A stretch of DNA of 64,000 bases from an uncultured Methanomassiliicoccales archaeon (GCA_949292635.1 CASEZY010000001.1:1-64000); one strand, 5' to 3'; shown: positions 53,054 through 61,598, numbered from the stretch's first letter. The notes: generated by a model not told the origin, from the letters alone. Numbers and translations are program-made.

Positions 53054-53758
53054 TCAGCTCGCCTCCGGCATCTTGATGGCCGGCGCGGATGCGCCGATGA
53101 CGAACACGTTGTCCTTCACGGTCTCGGTGCCGTCGGTGAACTTGACCACGTTTGCGGAGGGACCCTTCACGACCACGTAGTCGGAAACGGTCTCCACGGT
53201 ACCGGCGTGGACTCCCTTGAAGATCAGCGCGGATGCGCCGGAGGACAGGGGGTAGGCCTCGACGATCTTCTGGCCGTCGAAGGACACCTTCAGCACGTCG
53301 CCGGTCTTGTAGTCGTCCTTGTCCAGCAGGATGTTCCTTCCGTCGTGGAAGTTCAGCTGGACCTTTCCGCCCTTGACGAGGGTCTTGTCCTCGATCCTGC
53401 ACAGCTTCCAGCCGGCCTCAGACTCCTCGATGGGGACCAGGGTCAGCTTGCCCTTGTCGGTGAGGAGCATGCGCCAGTTGGCGTTCATCTTGGGGATGGA
53501 GACGACGTCCATCAGCCCGATGGGTGCCCTGGGGTCCTTCAGCGCCTTGCCGTCGACCAGGACCTCGCGGTTGCCCACGATCCTCTTGGCCTCCTTGGCG
53601 GTGTCGCAGACGCCCAGCATGTCCCTGAGAACCACGACGGCCGGCATGGACTCGTCGATGGAGTGGGCTCCGGGGGACTGCTTGGTGACCCAGACGTGCA
53701 GCTTCTTCTTGATGGGCCACGACCTCGGGACTGCCAGTCTCTTCATGTGATCGCTCAT
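53054..53758 (-). CDS. rps4e: Small ribosomal subunit protein eS4
   Basis: The 234-residue archaeal/eukaryotic protein begins with DHMKRLAVPRSWPIKKK, followed by an S4-type RNA-binding domain (about 40-100, with VVLRDMLGVCDTAKEAKRIV) and a KOW domain near residue 175. It overlaps the preceding rpl24 by four bases and is separated from rpl5 by one base. Unrelated to uS4. Confidence 0.97.
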   Translation of the reverse strand: MSDHMKRLAVPRSWPIKKKLHVWVTKQSPGAHSIDESMPAVVVLRDMLGVCDTAKEAKRIVGNREVLVDGKALKDPRAPIGLMDVVSIPKMNANWRMLLTDKGKLTLVPIEESEAGWKLCRIEDKTLVKGGKVQLNFHDGRNILLDKDDYKTGDVLKVSFDGQKIVEAYPLSSGASALIFKGVHAGTVETVSDYVVVKGPSANVVKFTDGTETVKDNVFVIGASAPAIKMPEAS

Positions 53759-54132
53759 TGTTTAGCCTCCTTGTTCTTTCCCAGGGCCTCTTTCCTCCAG
53801 GAATCCTCCAGGTTCAGCTTGGTGATGACCAGGTTGGATGCGTGGATGGGGCGCTCGACGGCGGTGCCGTCCGCCTGGTTGATGGTGATTCCGTCGATGG
53901 TCACACGGCCGGTGCCGGTGTCGACGCTGATGACCTTCCCCTCGGTGCCGCGGATGTCCTCGTTGCCGCGCAGGACGACGACGGTGTCGCCCTTGCAGAC
54001 GCGTGCGGAGCGGACGCCGAACTCCTTGCGGAGGTCGGCGGACAGGTGGGCGGAGAGCATCTTCCTCTTGACGTGGACGGCCGCGTTGGCCTGCTCGCGC
54101 CTCTGTACCCTTGCCTTGCTGCTTCTTGCCAT
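53755..54132 (-). CDS. rpl24: Large ribosomal subunit protein uL24
   Basis: The 125-residue archaeal L24 (L26 type) has a basic N-terminus (SSKARVQRREQANAAVHVKR) and a KOW motif, VCKGDTVVVLRGNEDIRGTEGKV. ATG 54132 is preferred to the GTG six bases upstream. It helps start 50S assembly and lines the exit-tunnel side. It overlaps rps4e. Confidence 0.96.
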   Translation of the reverse strand: MARSSKARVQRREQANAAVHVKRKMLSAHLSADLRKEFGVRSARVCKGDTVVVLRGNEDIRGTEGKVISVDTGTGRVTIDGITINQADGTAVERPIHASNLVITKLNLEDSWRKEALGKNKEAKQ

Positions 54133-54141
54133 CTTCACACC

Positions 54142-54540
54142 TCACACGATCATGTTGGCGGTCGCGGATATGCGGGGCCACCTCTCGGCAGCCTCCCTCG
54201 CGACGGGGCCCTTGATGTCGGTTCCCTTGGTCTCGCCGGTCTCGGTGGTGATGACGGCGGCGTTGTCCTCGAAGAAGACCATCGTTCCATCGGGGCGCCT
54301 CATGGGCCTCCTCTGACGGACGATGACCGCGAAGACGATCTGCCTCCTCATGGCAGGGGTCCCCTTCTTGACGGAGGCGATGACGATGTCACCGACACCG
54401 GCGCTGGGGACGCGCCTTGCCACACCGTGGTACCTGGGCACAGTGATGATCTCGATGACCTTGGCGCCGGTGTTGTCCACCACGTCAAGCCTGGATCCGT
54501 TCTGGAGCCCCTTGGTCTGTGTTCCGGAAATGCCCTTCAT
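54142..54540 (-). CDS. rpl14: Large ribosomal subunit protein uL14
   Basis: The 132-residue protein shows the L14 signature (GSRLDVVDNTGAKVIEII) and GVGDIVIASVKKGTPAMRRQI. It sits at the subunit interface and contacts the 30S. Spacing to neighbours is nine bases after and one base before. Confidence 0.97.
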   Translation of the reverse strand: MKGISGTQTKGLQNGSRLDVVDNTGAKVIEIITVPRYHGVARRVPSAGVGDIVIASVKKGTPAMRRQIVFAVIVRQRRPMRRPDGTMVFFEDNAAVITTETGETKGTDIKGPVAREAAERWPRISATANMIV

Positions 54541-54541
54541 C

Positions 54542-54874
54542 TCAATCCCTCTTGGCGACCGCCACGAAGGACACGGTCTTACTGATGGGCCTGCACTCCA
54601 TGATGGTCACGCCGTCCCCGGCCTTGAGGCCGAGGCACGCGGGGGCGTGCACGGAGTAGCGGGATGTCCTCTTCTCGTACCTCTCGTACTTCTTCTGGTA
54701 CTTCAGGTACTTGCGCTCAACCACGACGGTCCTGTCCATCTTAACGGAGACGACGGTGCCGTCGATGACTTGTCCTCTGACCGCCAGGCTGCCGTGGAAG
54801 GGGCAGTTGGGGTCATTGCATTCAGCGGAGGGAGGGTTGACGCTGATTCCGATATCTCTTGCGTTCTCTGTCAT
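54542..54874 (-). CDS. rps17: Small ribosomal subunit protein uS17
   Basis: The 110-residue archaeal protein has an N-terminal extension with [17 protein letters not shown] (a possible zinc site) before the S17 OB-fold ([34 protein letters not shown]). ATG 54874 is preferred; longer starts in this frame overlap rnp1. It binds 16S rRNA early in 30S assembly. Confidence 0.96.
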   Translation of the reverse strand: MTENARDIGISVNPPSAECNDPNCPFHGSLAVRGQVIDGTVVSVKMDRTVVVERKYLKYQKKYERYEKRTSRYSVHAPACLGLKAGDGVTIMECRPISKTVSFVAVAKRD

Positions 54875-54881
54875 TTGAATT

Positions 54882-55115
54882 TCACCTAACCTTCTTGATT
54901 CTGTCCTCTGGTCGGTGCAGTATGTCAGATCCTCTGATGGTGATTTCTTCCCCATCGCATGTGAACCTGAGTTCATTGCCCCTCTTGGGCACCGTTTTCT
55001 CCGTTCCGGCAGATTCCACGGTGATGGTGTTCCTGGTCTCGTCCACCACGGTGCCGGATACCCGGCAGCCGGGGGAGTCCACGGAAACCTCCAAGCCGAT
55101 GAGCTCAGTCCTCAT
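54882..55115 (-). CDS. rnp1: Ribonuclease P protein component 1 (Rpp29/p29 homologue)
   Basis: The 77-residue Sm-like beta-barrel protein is an RNase P subunit that matures tRNA 5' ends. It has [26 protein letters not shown] and [20 protein letters not shown] 55115 is chosen because GGAGAG precedes it by about 8 bases; a start 18 bases upstream (MRRRD) is possible. Between aif1 and rps17, the usual place in archaea. Confidence 0.92.
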   Translation of the reverse strand: MRTELIGLEVSVDSPGCRVSGTVVDETRNTITVESAGTEKTVPKRGNELRFTCDGEEITIRGSDILHRPEDRIKKVR

Positions 55116-55134
55116 GAGGTCTCTCCTTCTCATC

Positions 55135-55434
55135 TCACCTGACTTCCGTACGGAAGCCCATGTCCTCCAGGACCGATTTGACCTTCTTCTTGTGGTCCCC
55201 CTGGAGTTCGATGCGGCCGTCCTTGGCGGTGCCTCCGGCGGCGCACTTGTTCTTCAGCTGCTTGGCGAGATCGTTGATGTCGATGTCGTTCTCGTCGATC
55301 CCGTCGATCACGGTGACGGTCTTGCCGTACCTGCGGCTGTCGATGGAGATCCTCACGGTCTGCTGCTCACGTGCGATCTCCTCGCACATGCACAGCTCCT
55401 TCGGCAATCCACATGTGGGGCAGATTTCAGACAT
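55135..55434 (-). CDS. Translation initiation factor aIF1 (SUI1 family)
   Basis: The 99-residue protein contains the SUI1 core (KTVTVIDGIDENDIDINDL, CAAGGTAKDGRIELQGDH) that guards start-codon selection on the 30S. The N-terminal CPTCGLPKELCMCEE is a four-cysteine zinc finger found in many archaeal versions. The ATG overlaps the rpl29 stop (TAATG). Confidence 0.95.
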   Translation of the reverse strand: MSEICPTCGLPKELCMCEEIAREQQTVRISIDSRRYGKTVTVIDGIDENDIDINDLAKQLKNKCAAGGTAKDGRIELQGDHKKKVKSVLEDMGFRTEVR

Positions 55435-55634
55435 TAGAGGTCTTCCTCCTCCTTCTGGATGGTAAGGATGCGTGCGATCTGGGTCCTCAGGGCGCGAATG
55501 GCGCCGGGGGAGGCGGGGGCGCCGCCCATGGCGGCGACTCCGCGCTCGTGCATGAGCTCGTCCCTCAGCTCCTTGAGCTTCTGGTTGCGCTCGTCGGCGC
55601 TCATCTCGCGGATCTCGGCTGCGTTGAGTGCCAT
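55434..55634 (-). CDS. rpl29: Large ribosomal subunit protein uL29
   Basis: The 66-residue two-helix protein has AAEIREMSADERNQKLKEL and LMHERG..A..GG, with IRALRTQIARILTI at the end. It lies near the tunnel exit next to uL23. It shares a base with both the rps3 stop and the aif1 start. Confidence 0.95.
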   Translation of the reverse strand: MALNAAEIREMSADERNQKLKELRDELMHERGVAAMGGAPASPGAIRALRTQIARILTIQKEEEDL

Positions 55635-56335
55635 TACTGTGCCTCCTCGACTGCCTCGGGCTCCGCTGCGGGCGCCTCCTCGACCACGGGCTCGGCCTCC
55701 TTCGCTGCGAACAGCTCGGGGAACTGGGCCGCGGCGTCGGTCTTGCTCATGACCTCGATGTCCGCGGGGAGCTTGGACTCCTTGTCCATGATCTCCACGG
55801 TGACTCCGATGACACCCATCTTCAGCTTGGCCACTGCGTAGCCCTTGTGCATGAACTGGTTCTTGCTCTCGCCGCAGAACTTGATGTAGCCGTCCTTGAA
55901 CTTCTCCGTCCTGTGCCTCTGGCCGGTGAGCTTGCCAGCGATGATGATGTGGCAGCCCCTGGCGCCGGAGTCCATGATGCGGCGGACGGCGGAGTGACCC
56001 GCCCTCCTGAAGTGCCAGCCCCTCTCGAGGGAGAAGGCCAGCTTCTCGGCCATAATCTGGGCGTTGAGGTTGGGGTCCTTGACCTCCTTAACCTCGATCT
56101 GGGGGTTCTCGAAGCCGAACTGGTCCTCGATGGCAGTGGTCAGGTTCTTGATGGTCTGACCCTTCCTTCCGATGACAAGTCCCGGGCGCTCGGTGATCAG
56201 GACGACGCTGGTACCCATGGGGGTCCTCTTGATGTCCAGTCCGCCGAATCCGGCGCGGCTGACCTCCTTCATGAGGTATTCCTTGAGGAGGACCCTGCGG
56301 ATGTTCTCGGCAACGAATCTTCTCTCTGATGCCAT
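55634..56335 (-). CDS. rps3: Small ribosomal subunit protein uS3
   Basis: The 233-residue archaeal S3 has an N-terminal KH domain with GLVIGRKGQTIKNLTT and the C-terminal S3 domain (RRAGHSAVRRIMDSGARGCHI). An Ala/Glu/Pro-rich acidic tail (VVEEAPAAEPEAVEEAQ) extends the C-terminus. ATG 56335 (MASERRFVAEN). It lines the mRNA entry channel. Located two bases after rpl22. Confidence 0.97.
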   Translation of the reverse strand: MASERRFVAENIRRVLLKEYLMKEVSRAGFGGLDIKRTPMGTSVVLITERPGLVIGRKGQTIKNLTTAIEDQFGFENPQIEVKEVKDPNLNAQIMAEKLAFSLERGWHFRRAGHSAVRRIMDSGARGCHIIIAGKLTGQRHRTEKFKDGYIKFCGESKNQFMHKGYAVAKLKMGVIGVTVEIMDKESKLPADIEVMSKTDAAAQFPELFAAKEAEPVVEEAPAAEPEAVEEAQ

Positions 56336-56337
56336 GT

Positions 56338-56784
56338 TCACTCAACCTCCTCAATGATGACCTCGATGTTGACGGTCTCCTGGTTCCACTGAGTGGCTCT
56401 TCCGTGTGCCCTGGGCATGTGACCGGGGATGGTCCTGCCGCGGGACGCGGTGATGGTGGTGAGGACCATGCCGTCCACATCGAGTCCCTTGTACTCGGCG
56501 TTGGACATGGCGGACCTTATCACCTTCAGTATCTCGCCGGCGGCCTTCTGGGGGTACCTTCCGGGACCCACTCCGGGCTTGTGGGAGACACGCTTGTTGT
56601 ATCTCTTCAGCGGAACGGCGCGCTTGAGGGCGATGACGTCCTCGAGGGCCTGGACCGCCTGGTCGACCTTCATGCCGCGGACCATGCCGCAGATCTCGCG
56701 GGACATCTTGGGGGAGATGGGGAGCTCCCTTCCGAGTGCCTTCGCGGAGGTGTCCGGGTCTGCTGTTGCTGTGTAACCGTGCAT
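56338..56784 (-). CDS. rpl22: Large ribosomal subunit protein uL22
   Basis: The 148-residue archaeal protein has an N-terminal ALGRELPISPKMSREICGM, the helix pair with VQALEDVIALKRAVPLKRYNKR, and a long beta-hairpin loop (TTITASRGRTIPGHMPRAHGRA) that reaches the exit tunnel. It lies eleven bases after rps19. Confidence 0.97.
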   Translation of the reverse strand: MHGYTATADPDTSAKALGRELPISPKMSREICGMVRGMKVDQAVQALEDVIALKRAVPLKRYNKRVSHKPGVGPGRYPQKAAGEILKVIRSAMSNAEYKGLDVDGMVLTTITASRGRTIPGHMPRAHGRATQWNQETVNIEVIIEEVE

Positions 56785-56795
56785 TCCTCAACACC

Positions 56796-57266
56796 TCACT
56801 TCAGCGGCATGAACTTCGAGGATCTGGTAGCACCGACTCCGGGTCCGGAGTGCTGAGGGGCCTTCCTGGTGAGCACGAACTCACCGATGAAGCAGCCGAT
56901 CATCTCGGGCTTGATCTCGAATTCCTTGAATTCCTTTCCGTTGTAGACGCTGACCGTCTTTCCCACGAACTCGGGGATGATGGGCAGGTCCCTGCGGTGG
57001 GTCCTGACGACCTCTCCGGGCTGGGCGGCCTTGAGGTTGTCGAACAGCACCTGCTGCTCGTAGTTCAGGCCGCGGAGGTAGGTCCTCCTGCTCCTGGAGG
57101 GAATAAGACCCAGTATCTCGTCGAAGGGCATGGCGAGGAGCTCCTCCATGGTGTAACCGCGGTAGAGGAACTCCTTCTTCCTCCTTGCCTGGATCTCGGA
57201 CGCCTTCTTCCTGGATCTTCTCCTAGAGGCCTTCGCTGAACCCGCAATAATCTTCGATTTTGCCAT
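56796..57266 (-). CDS. rps19: Small ribosomal subunit protein uS19
   Basis: The 156-residue archaeal/eukaryotic-type S19 (S15e) has a basic N-terminal region (KASRRRSRKKASEIQARRKKE), the core RTHRRDLPIIPEFVGKTVSV and C-terminal GPGVGATRSSKFMPLK. ATG 57266 fits the family start. It binds 16S rRNA near the A-site head. Confidence 0.97.
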   Translation of the reverse strand: MAKSKIIAGSAKASRRRSRKKASEIQARRKKEFLYRGYTMEELLAMPFDEILGLIPSRSRRTYLRGLNYEQQVLFDNLKAAQPGEVVRTHRRDLPIIPEFVGKTVSVYNGKEFKEFEIKPEMIGCFIGEFVLTRKAPQHSGPGVGATRSSKFMPLK

Positions 57267-57271
57267 GTAGT

Positions 57272-57976
57272 TCACTTCCTCTTCTTAACAGTCTTCTTCT
57301 GGGGGGACAGACGTCCGACCTTCTGACCGGGCCAGGCGTTCCTGCTGATGGTGCTGGGTCCTCCCACGTGCCTGTGGCTTCCTCCTCCGTGGGGGTGGTC
57401 CACGGGGTTCATGGACACACCGCTGACGTGGAAGTAGGCCTTCGACCTGGAGTTCAGGGTGTGGAACTTCTTCCCGGACTTGGCCAGGGGCTTCTCGTTC
57501 CTTCCACCGCCGGCGATCACGCCGATGGCGGCGCGGCACTCGGGGTTGAACTCCTTGATCTCGCCGGAGGGCATGTTGAGCATGACCTTCGCGCCCCTGC
57601 TCACGACGGTGGCGGAGCTTCCGGCGGTCTTCACGTACTTGCCTCCGTCTCCGGGGACACCCTCGACGTTGTGGACGGGGGTACCCTCGGGGATCTCGGA
57701 GAGCTTCATGATGTTGCCTGCGGCGACCCTGCCGGAGGACACCTCGATCTTCTGTCCGACCTTGACGCCCTCGGCGGCGAGCTGGTAGTCGGTCTCGCCG
57801 GCGAAGTCGATGACCGCCAGGGGGCAGGTCCTTCCGGGCGCGTGGATGAGGTCGGTGACGATCCCCTCGGTCATGCTGTTGACCGGGAGCTTGACGTCGT
57901 CGACGTGCCTGTGGCTGGGCGAGCGGTACTGAGAGCCTCCGCGGGCCCTCCTCTGGGTTCTCAATCTCTTTCCCAT
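57272..57976 (-). CDS. rpl2: Large ribosomal subunit protein uL2
   Basis: The 234-residue protein near the peptidyl-transferase centre has the conserved MNPVDHPHGGGSHRHVGG segment with the critical His, and GRAxP-type PAGRTCPLAVIDFAGETDY in the OB domain. ATG 57976 is preferred over an in-frame start six bases upstream. It is twelve bases after rpl23. Confidence 0.97.
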   Translation of the reverse strand: MGKRLRTQRRARGGSQYRSPSHRHVDDVKLPVNSMTEGIVTDLIHAPGRTCPLAVIDFAGETDYQLAAEGVKVGQKIEVSSGRVAAGNIMKLSEIPEGTPVHNVEGVPGDGGKYVKTAGSSATVVSRGAKVMLNMPSGEIKEFNPECRAAIGVIAGGGRNEKPLAKSGKKFHTLNSRSKAYFHVSGVSMNPVDHPHGGGSHRHVGGPSTISRNAWPGQKVGRLSPQKKTVKKRK

Positions 57977-57988
57977 GTTCACTCACCT

Positions 57989-58270
57989 TCAGAATATGCC
58001 GACCCTCATGCCCACATCCTCGGCGGAGTATCCGTCTGCGAGCTTGACGATCGCGTGCTTGCCGTCCTTCTGGATCCTGGTCCAGACCTTCTCCACCTTC
58101 ACCTCGAAGCGGTCCTCGACGGCGGCCTTGATCTGCTCCTTGTCCGCGTTCCTGTGGACGATGAACTGGATCTTGTTGCCGTCTGTGTACTTCTGGGTGG
58201 GGGTTCCGGAGATGTGGTTCATTGCCTTCTCTGAGACGAAGGGCCTGATGAGGATATCGCTCTGCTTCAT
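57989..58270 (-). CDS. rpl23: Large ribosomal subunit protein uL23
   Basis: The 93-residue archaeal L23 has ILIRPFVSEKAMNHI at the start, NKIQFIVHRNADKEQIKAAV, and the KVEKVWT segment. It lies at the tunnel exit and docks SRP and the translocon. Two bases overlap-distance from rpl4 upstream (one base gap). Confidence 0.97.
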   Translation of the reverse strand: MKQSDILIRPFVSEKAMNHISGTPTQKYTDGNKIQFIVHRNADKEQIKAAVEDRFEVKVEKVWTRIQKDGKHAIVKLADGYSAEDVGMRVGIF

Positions 58271-58271
58271 C

Positions 58272-59036
58272 TCACCACTCTCCTACCTTTGCGATGGCCG
58301 ACTCGGTGTACACGGTGAGCCTGCCTGCGTCCCCTCCGGGCGCCAGGATGGCAGCGGAGAGGTTGGAGACGGCCTCGACCTGCACTCCGGGCAGGTTGGC
58401 TGCGGACTTGAAGATGGGGAGCTCCCTGTCGGAGACCACAATCAGCACGGACACGGGGGTCCTGTACTTCCTGTTCCTCATCTTTCCCTTTCCGGCGCGG
58501 ATCTTGCGGCCGTACTTGGCGCGGTCCAGGTCGTAGCCCAGTCCGATCCTCTCGAGGAGCTCGGATACCTGAGCGGTGGTGGTGATCTCCTGAACCTCGT
58601 CGGAGACGACCACGGGGAAGGACACGGCATCGTCGAACTGGTGTCCGCGGGCCTTGACGCAGTCCGCGCAGCCGGTGGCTGCCAGGGCGGACTTGCGGGC
58701 CAGGGCCAGCTCCTTCCTGTTGACCTTGAGGTCCCACTTCTTCTCGGGGACCGGCGGGTGTGCCCTGCGTCCGGTGACGTTGTTGGGCGACTCGGTTGCC
58801 ATCCTTCCGGCGGCGACACGCTGGACGCGTGCGACTCCACGGCCCTTGCCCCAGGTGCTGACGGAGTGCCTCATACCCGCCCTTGCGGCGGGTCCGTAGG
58901 GCTGCCTGCTGTTGGCTGCGGCGGCCAGGACGGCCTTCTTGATCACGTCGGGCCTGTACGGGGTGGAGAAGACCTCGGGGACGTCGACCTTGCCGGCCAC
59001 GTCGCCGTTGACTGAATAGACGTTGGTCTGTGCCAT
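58272..59036 (-). CDS. rpl4: Large ribosomal subunit protein uL4
   Basis: The 254-residue archaeal L4 has a long tunnel-lining loop (YGPAARAGMRHSVSTWGKGRGVARVQRVAAGRMATESPNN region) and the GRRAHPP motif. The C-terminal domain has VSDRELPIFKSAANLPGVQVE. It constricts the exit tunnel with uL22. It starts four bases after the rpl3 stop. Confidence 0.97.
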   Translation of the reverse strand: MAQTNVYSVNGDVAGKVDVPEVFSTPYRPDVIKKAVLAAAANSRQPYGPAARAGMRHSVSTWGKGRGVARVQRVAAGRMATESPNNVTGRRAHPPVPEKKWDLKVNRKELALARKSALAATGCADCVKARGHQFDDAVSFPVVVSDEVQEITTTAQVSELLERIGLGYDLDRAKYGRKIRAGKGKMRNRKYRTPVSVLIVVSDRELPIFKSAANLPGVQVEAVSNLSAAILAPGGDAGRLTVYTESAIAKVGEW

Positions 59037-59040
59037 TTAC

Positions 59041-60039
59041 TTATGCCCCCTGCTTCGACTCGGTCGATATGTAGGTGATGTTGGCGGCCTCGGTGTCGGC
59101 ACCCTTCGCGAGCCTGATGGGATCCCTGAACCTGACCAGCCTCTTGGCGGGTCCGGGGACGGAGCCGTGGACGAGGACGTAGGCGCCGGTGACCTCACCG
59201 TAGTTCAGGAAACCGCCCTTGGGGGTGATCTCCGCGCCCTCCGCGCCGATCTTCATGAGCTGCTTGTTGAACTCGGTCCTCTGGTGGTACCCGAGCTGTC
59301 CGGATCCGGGAACGGTCCCTCTGACGTATCCGGGCCTCTTGGGGCCCAGGTTACCGATTCCGCGGCGGTGCTTGCTGTTCTTGTGGGACAGCAGCTTGAC
59401 GCCGAACCTCTTGGTGACACCCTGGAATCCCTTTCCCTTGGTGACGGCGATGACATCGACGTAACCGCCCTCGGCGGCGAAGTCGTTGATGCCGACCTCG
59501 GTGCCCAGGATGGACTTGGCGTACTCGACCCTCTCGTCGATACTGCCTCCGCCGATCCTCAGCTCCATCAGGTCGGGGACCTTCTTGGGCACGCCCTTGA
59601 CCAGCTTAGGCTGGGTGTAGGCGAGGACGCGGACATCCTCCACGTCGACGCCGTCGTACTTGGCGAACGAGGCCTCGTCGTGGTTCTTGGGCACGGACAG
59701 GCGCTTGGCGAGCAGAGGGTCCAGGTCCTTGGCCCAGACCTCGCCGGCCGTCTTCAGTCCGTAGATGGTGTTCTCGTAGAATCTCACTGCGGCGATCCTC
59801 ATGGGAGGGACCTCCAGCACCGTGACCGGCACCTGGAGCTCCATTCCGGAGGTCGTGCTCTTCGCGCGCTTATCGACTATGAAAGCGTGCGTCATACCGG
59901 CCTTGTAGCCGGCGAATCCCTGGATCTTGGGTGCCCCGGCTATCTCGGGCCAAGAATCCAGCCTGGGGGTCTGCGACTGTGCCCTCTTGCGCGGGCCGTA
60001 CGCGCGGGATCCCCTTTTCGGACGTCTCCTCTGTGACAT
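59041..60039 (-). CDS. rpl3: Large ribosomal subunit protein uL3
   Basis: The 332-residue archaeal L3 begins with a basic arm (RRRPKRGSRAYGPRKRAQ) and has the conserved KGKGFQGVTKRFGVKLLSHKNSKHRRGIG segment and a GTVPGSGQLGYHQRTEFNKQ motif. It is an early 50S assembly protein. It is the first gene of the S10/spc-like operon that runs to about 43020. The ATG at 60039 is preceded by a long leader with no gene. Confidence 0.97.
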   Translation of the reverse strand: MSQRRRPKRGSRAYGPRKRAQSQTPRLDSWPEIAGAPKIQGFAGYKAGMTHAFIVDKRAKSTTSGMELQVPVTVLEVPPMRIAAVRFYENTIYGLKTAGEVWAKDLDPLLAKRLSVPKNHDEASFAKYDGVDVEDVRVLAYTQPKLVKGVPKKVPDLMELRIGGGSIDERVEYAKSILGTEVGINDFAAEGGYVDVIAVTKGKGFQGVTKRFGVKLLSHKNSKHRRGIGNLGPKRPGYVRGTVPGSGQLGYHQRTEFNKQLMKIGAEGAEITPKGGFLNYGEVTGAYVLVHGSVPGPAKRLVRFRDPIRLAKGADTEAANITYISTESKQGA

Positions 60040-60233
60040 ATTTCACATCCTGCGAGAGTGTCTTCGCTAATCTCGCTTAGTCGATTGTCAACGTCTGAAC
60101 GGACGACCGTGACGCCGATCCATCTCGATAATCATCGACATGAGCATGAACGTGGGATGCCTGTTCGCATTGCCCGATGCGTCTGGTCGTTCATCATGCG
60201 TTTTAATCTTAAGGGGGCGTACACCTAACTCAT
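60040..60233 (-). promoter_or_regulatory. Promoter and leader of the ribosomal protein operon
   Basis: The minus strand carries TATA-like TTTAAATATG (about 60231-60240) and AAGATTAAAA (about 60201-60210) upstream of rpl3, giving a leader of roughly 130-170 bases. The leader has several short stems near 60095-60190 and no obvious open frame. A regulatory (r-protein binding) leader is possible but not demonstrated. Confidence 0.45.
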
Positions 60234-60268
60234 ATTTAAAAGATACCACCGCCCCTATATTAGGGGCG
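60234..60268 (-). terminator. Hairpin/T-run terminator after the DUF5611 gene
   Basis: CGCCCCTA (60250-60257) pairs perfectly with TAGGGGCG (60261-60268) around a three-base loop. On the minus strand it is followed by GTGGTATC and TTTT (60236-60239). It suits termination of the DUF5611/RaSEA transcript, and the same T-rich stretch merges into the rpl3 TATA region. Confidence 0.6.
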
Positions 60269-60282
60269 TGTGAAGATGGGGT

Positions 60283-60609
60283 TTAAATCTTGCCTTCCTT
60301 GGCCTTCTTCTGCTCGCGCTTCATGCGGGCCTTGGCGTCGAAGCCGGTGGCCTCCTCCATGAACCTGTTGAGCCTACGCTTGCTGTCAAGGATGGTGTCG
60401 TCGTCGAAGGAGCCGTCGGCGTTGTGGGTGTCCACGGCCAGCTGCGTCTTGGAGAGGACCTTGACCTCGATACGTGCCAGCACACCGTAGGATGACACGT
60501 ATGCGCCGTCCTCCTCGCTGACGTTGCCGAAGACTTCCTGCATCATCTGCGGCAGGAGGTCCCCCTCGATCTTGCCGTACCATCCCTTCTTGATGTCGAA
60601 CTCCTTCAT
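60283..60609 (-). CDS. DUF5611 family protein
   Basis: The 108-residue protein starts at ATG 60609 (MKEFDIKKGWYGKIEGD). It has SSYGVLARIEVKVLSKTQLAVDT and a charged C-terminal helix (KARMKREQKKAKEG). The sequence agrees with the DUF5611 family of archaea, mainly Thermoplasmata/methanogen lineages, whose function is unknown. It overlaps the upstream RaSEA gene by four bases (ATGA-type), so it is translationally coupled and may act in RNA modification or translation. Confidence 0.75.
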   Translation of the reverse strand: MKEFDIKKGWYGKIEGDLLPQMMQEVFGNVSEEDGAYVSSYGVLARIEVKVLSKTQLAVDTHNADGSFDDDTILDSKRRLNRFMEEATGFDAKARMKREQKKAKEGKI

Positions 60610-61598
60610 GGTAACCTCACCGCCAGGTCGCTGCCCAGCCCGCGATCCAGGTCCGAGGGCGTACCCAGCATGGTCTCTGCGGCCATGTAGGCCTTCCAAC
60701 TCTTTAAGCAGTCGCATTCCGCCTCGAGATGCTTGGGATCCTGGGTGAAGGAGAACCTCTCCACGGCATCGAGGGCCTTGCGGTCGCATGTGCCACAGTT
60801 GTGGACTCCGCGCTGGGAGCCACCTCCCGACGGGGAGGACATCAGTCTGGGCCCGCAGCCCGCGCACCTCCTCAGCACCTCGATCAGCGACCAGATCCAG
60901 GGCGGGCGGTACTCCCCCCGCTTCCAGATCCTCTCCACCACCGTGCCGTGCTGGATATTCACCGGATTCACGGAGATCTCGTCGGAGAAGTCCTTGGCGA
61001 ACATCACGGATTCCACGGCGCTCTCGATGGCAACCGATTCCGTCTGGTAAAGTGGCTTCAGCAGGAGATACGTCCTCACTGAGAGTCCGGCATCCTTGAT
61101 CATATGTCCCACTCTGGCTATGTCGTCAGGAGTGAATCCCTTGTTGACGGAGACCTTCAGAACATCGGGATCCGAGCTCTCCAGTCCCAAGGCTATCGTG
61201 ACGTTGGAAGGCAACTGTGCCAGCACCCCTTCGGTGATGTACTCCGGACGGCTCTCGAACAGGATGCGCTCGCACCCCGCGAACTCCCTGAGGATCCTCT
61301 CCCTCACTGGGATGGGGATCTCCCTGGGATCCAGGAAGCTGCCGGATGTGTAGATCTTCACGAAGGGCTCGCCCTTGTAGGATTCCATCACCTTGTCGAT
61401 CTGGCACATGAGGTCCTGCTCGGTGGTCTCGGACAATGACGCGGTGCGGTACCCGCACATGGTGCATCCTCCGGTACGTGCCCAGGAGCAGCCGGACGTG
61501 CGCAGGATGATGACCATGGCGTCGACCTTGCGGCCTCCGGACATATCCTTCTCCTTCCAAACGGCCTCCGGCTCGGCTGGAGACCTCTCCTTCTTCAT
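60606..61598 (-). CDS. raSEA: Archaeosine biosynthesis radical SAM protein RaSEA
   Basis: The 330-residue protein is a radical SAM enzyme that works with ArcS on tRNA position 15, converting the lysine-adduct of preQ0-tRNA to archaeosine. The cluster motif is in RTSGCSWARTGGCTMCGYRT; the CX7CX2C spacing is characteristic. The C-terminal GVHNCGTCDRKALDA and CDCLKSWKAYM cysteines may bind another metal. ATG 61598 (MKKERSPAEPE) fits family length and a TATA-like GTATTTTACG about 25-35 bases upstream; longer starts overlap the divergent gene's promoter. Downstream DUF5611 overlaps it. Confidence 0.9.
   Translation of the reverse strand: MKKERSPAEPEAVWKEKDMSGGRKVDAMVIILRTSGCSWARTGGCTMCGYRTASLSETTEQDLMCQIDKVMESYKGEPFVKIYTSGSFLDPREIPIPVRERILREFAGCERILFESRPEYITEGVLAQLPSNVTIALGLESSDPDVLKVSVNKGFTPDDIARVGHMIKDAGLSVRTYLLLKPLYQTESVAIESAVESVMFAKDFSDEISVNPVNIQHGTVVERIWKRGEYRPPWIWSLIEVLRRCAGCGPRLMSSPSGGGSQRGVHNCGTCDRKALDAVERFSFTQDPKHLEAECDCLKSWKAYMAAETMLGTPSDLDRGLGSDLAVRLP

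Noticed and set aside
60040-60282. Possible tRNA or small RNA gene upstream of rpl3
   Set aside because: I could not fold a cloverleaf or find the T-loop consensus; only a terminator-like hairpin and short stems are seen.
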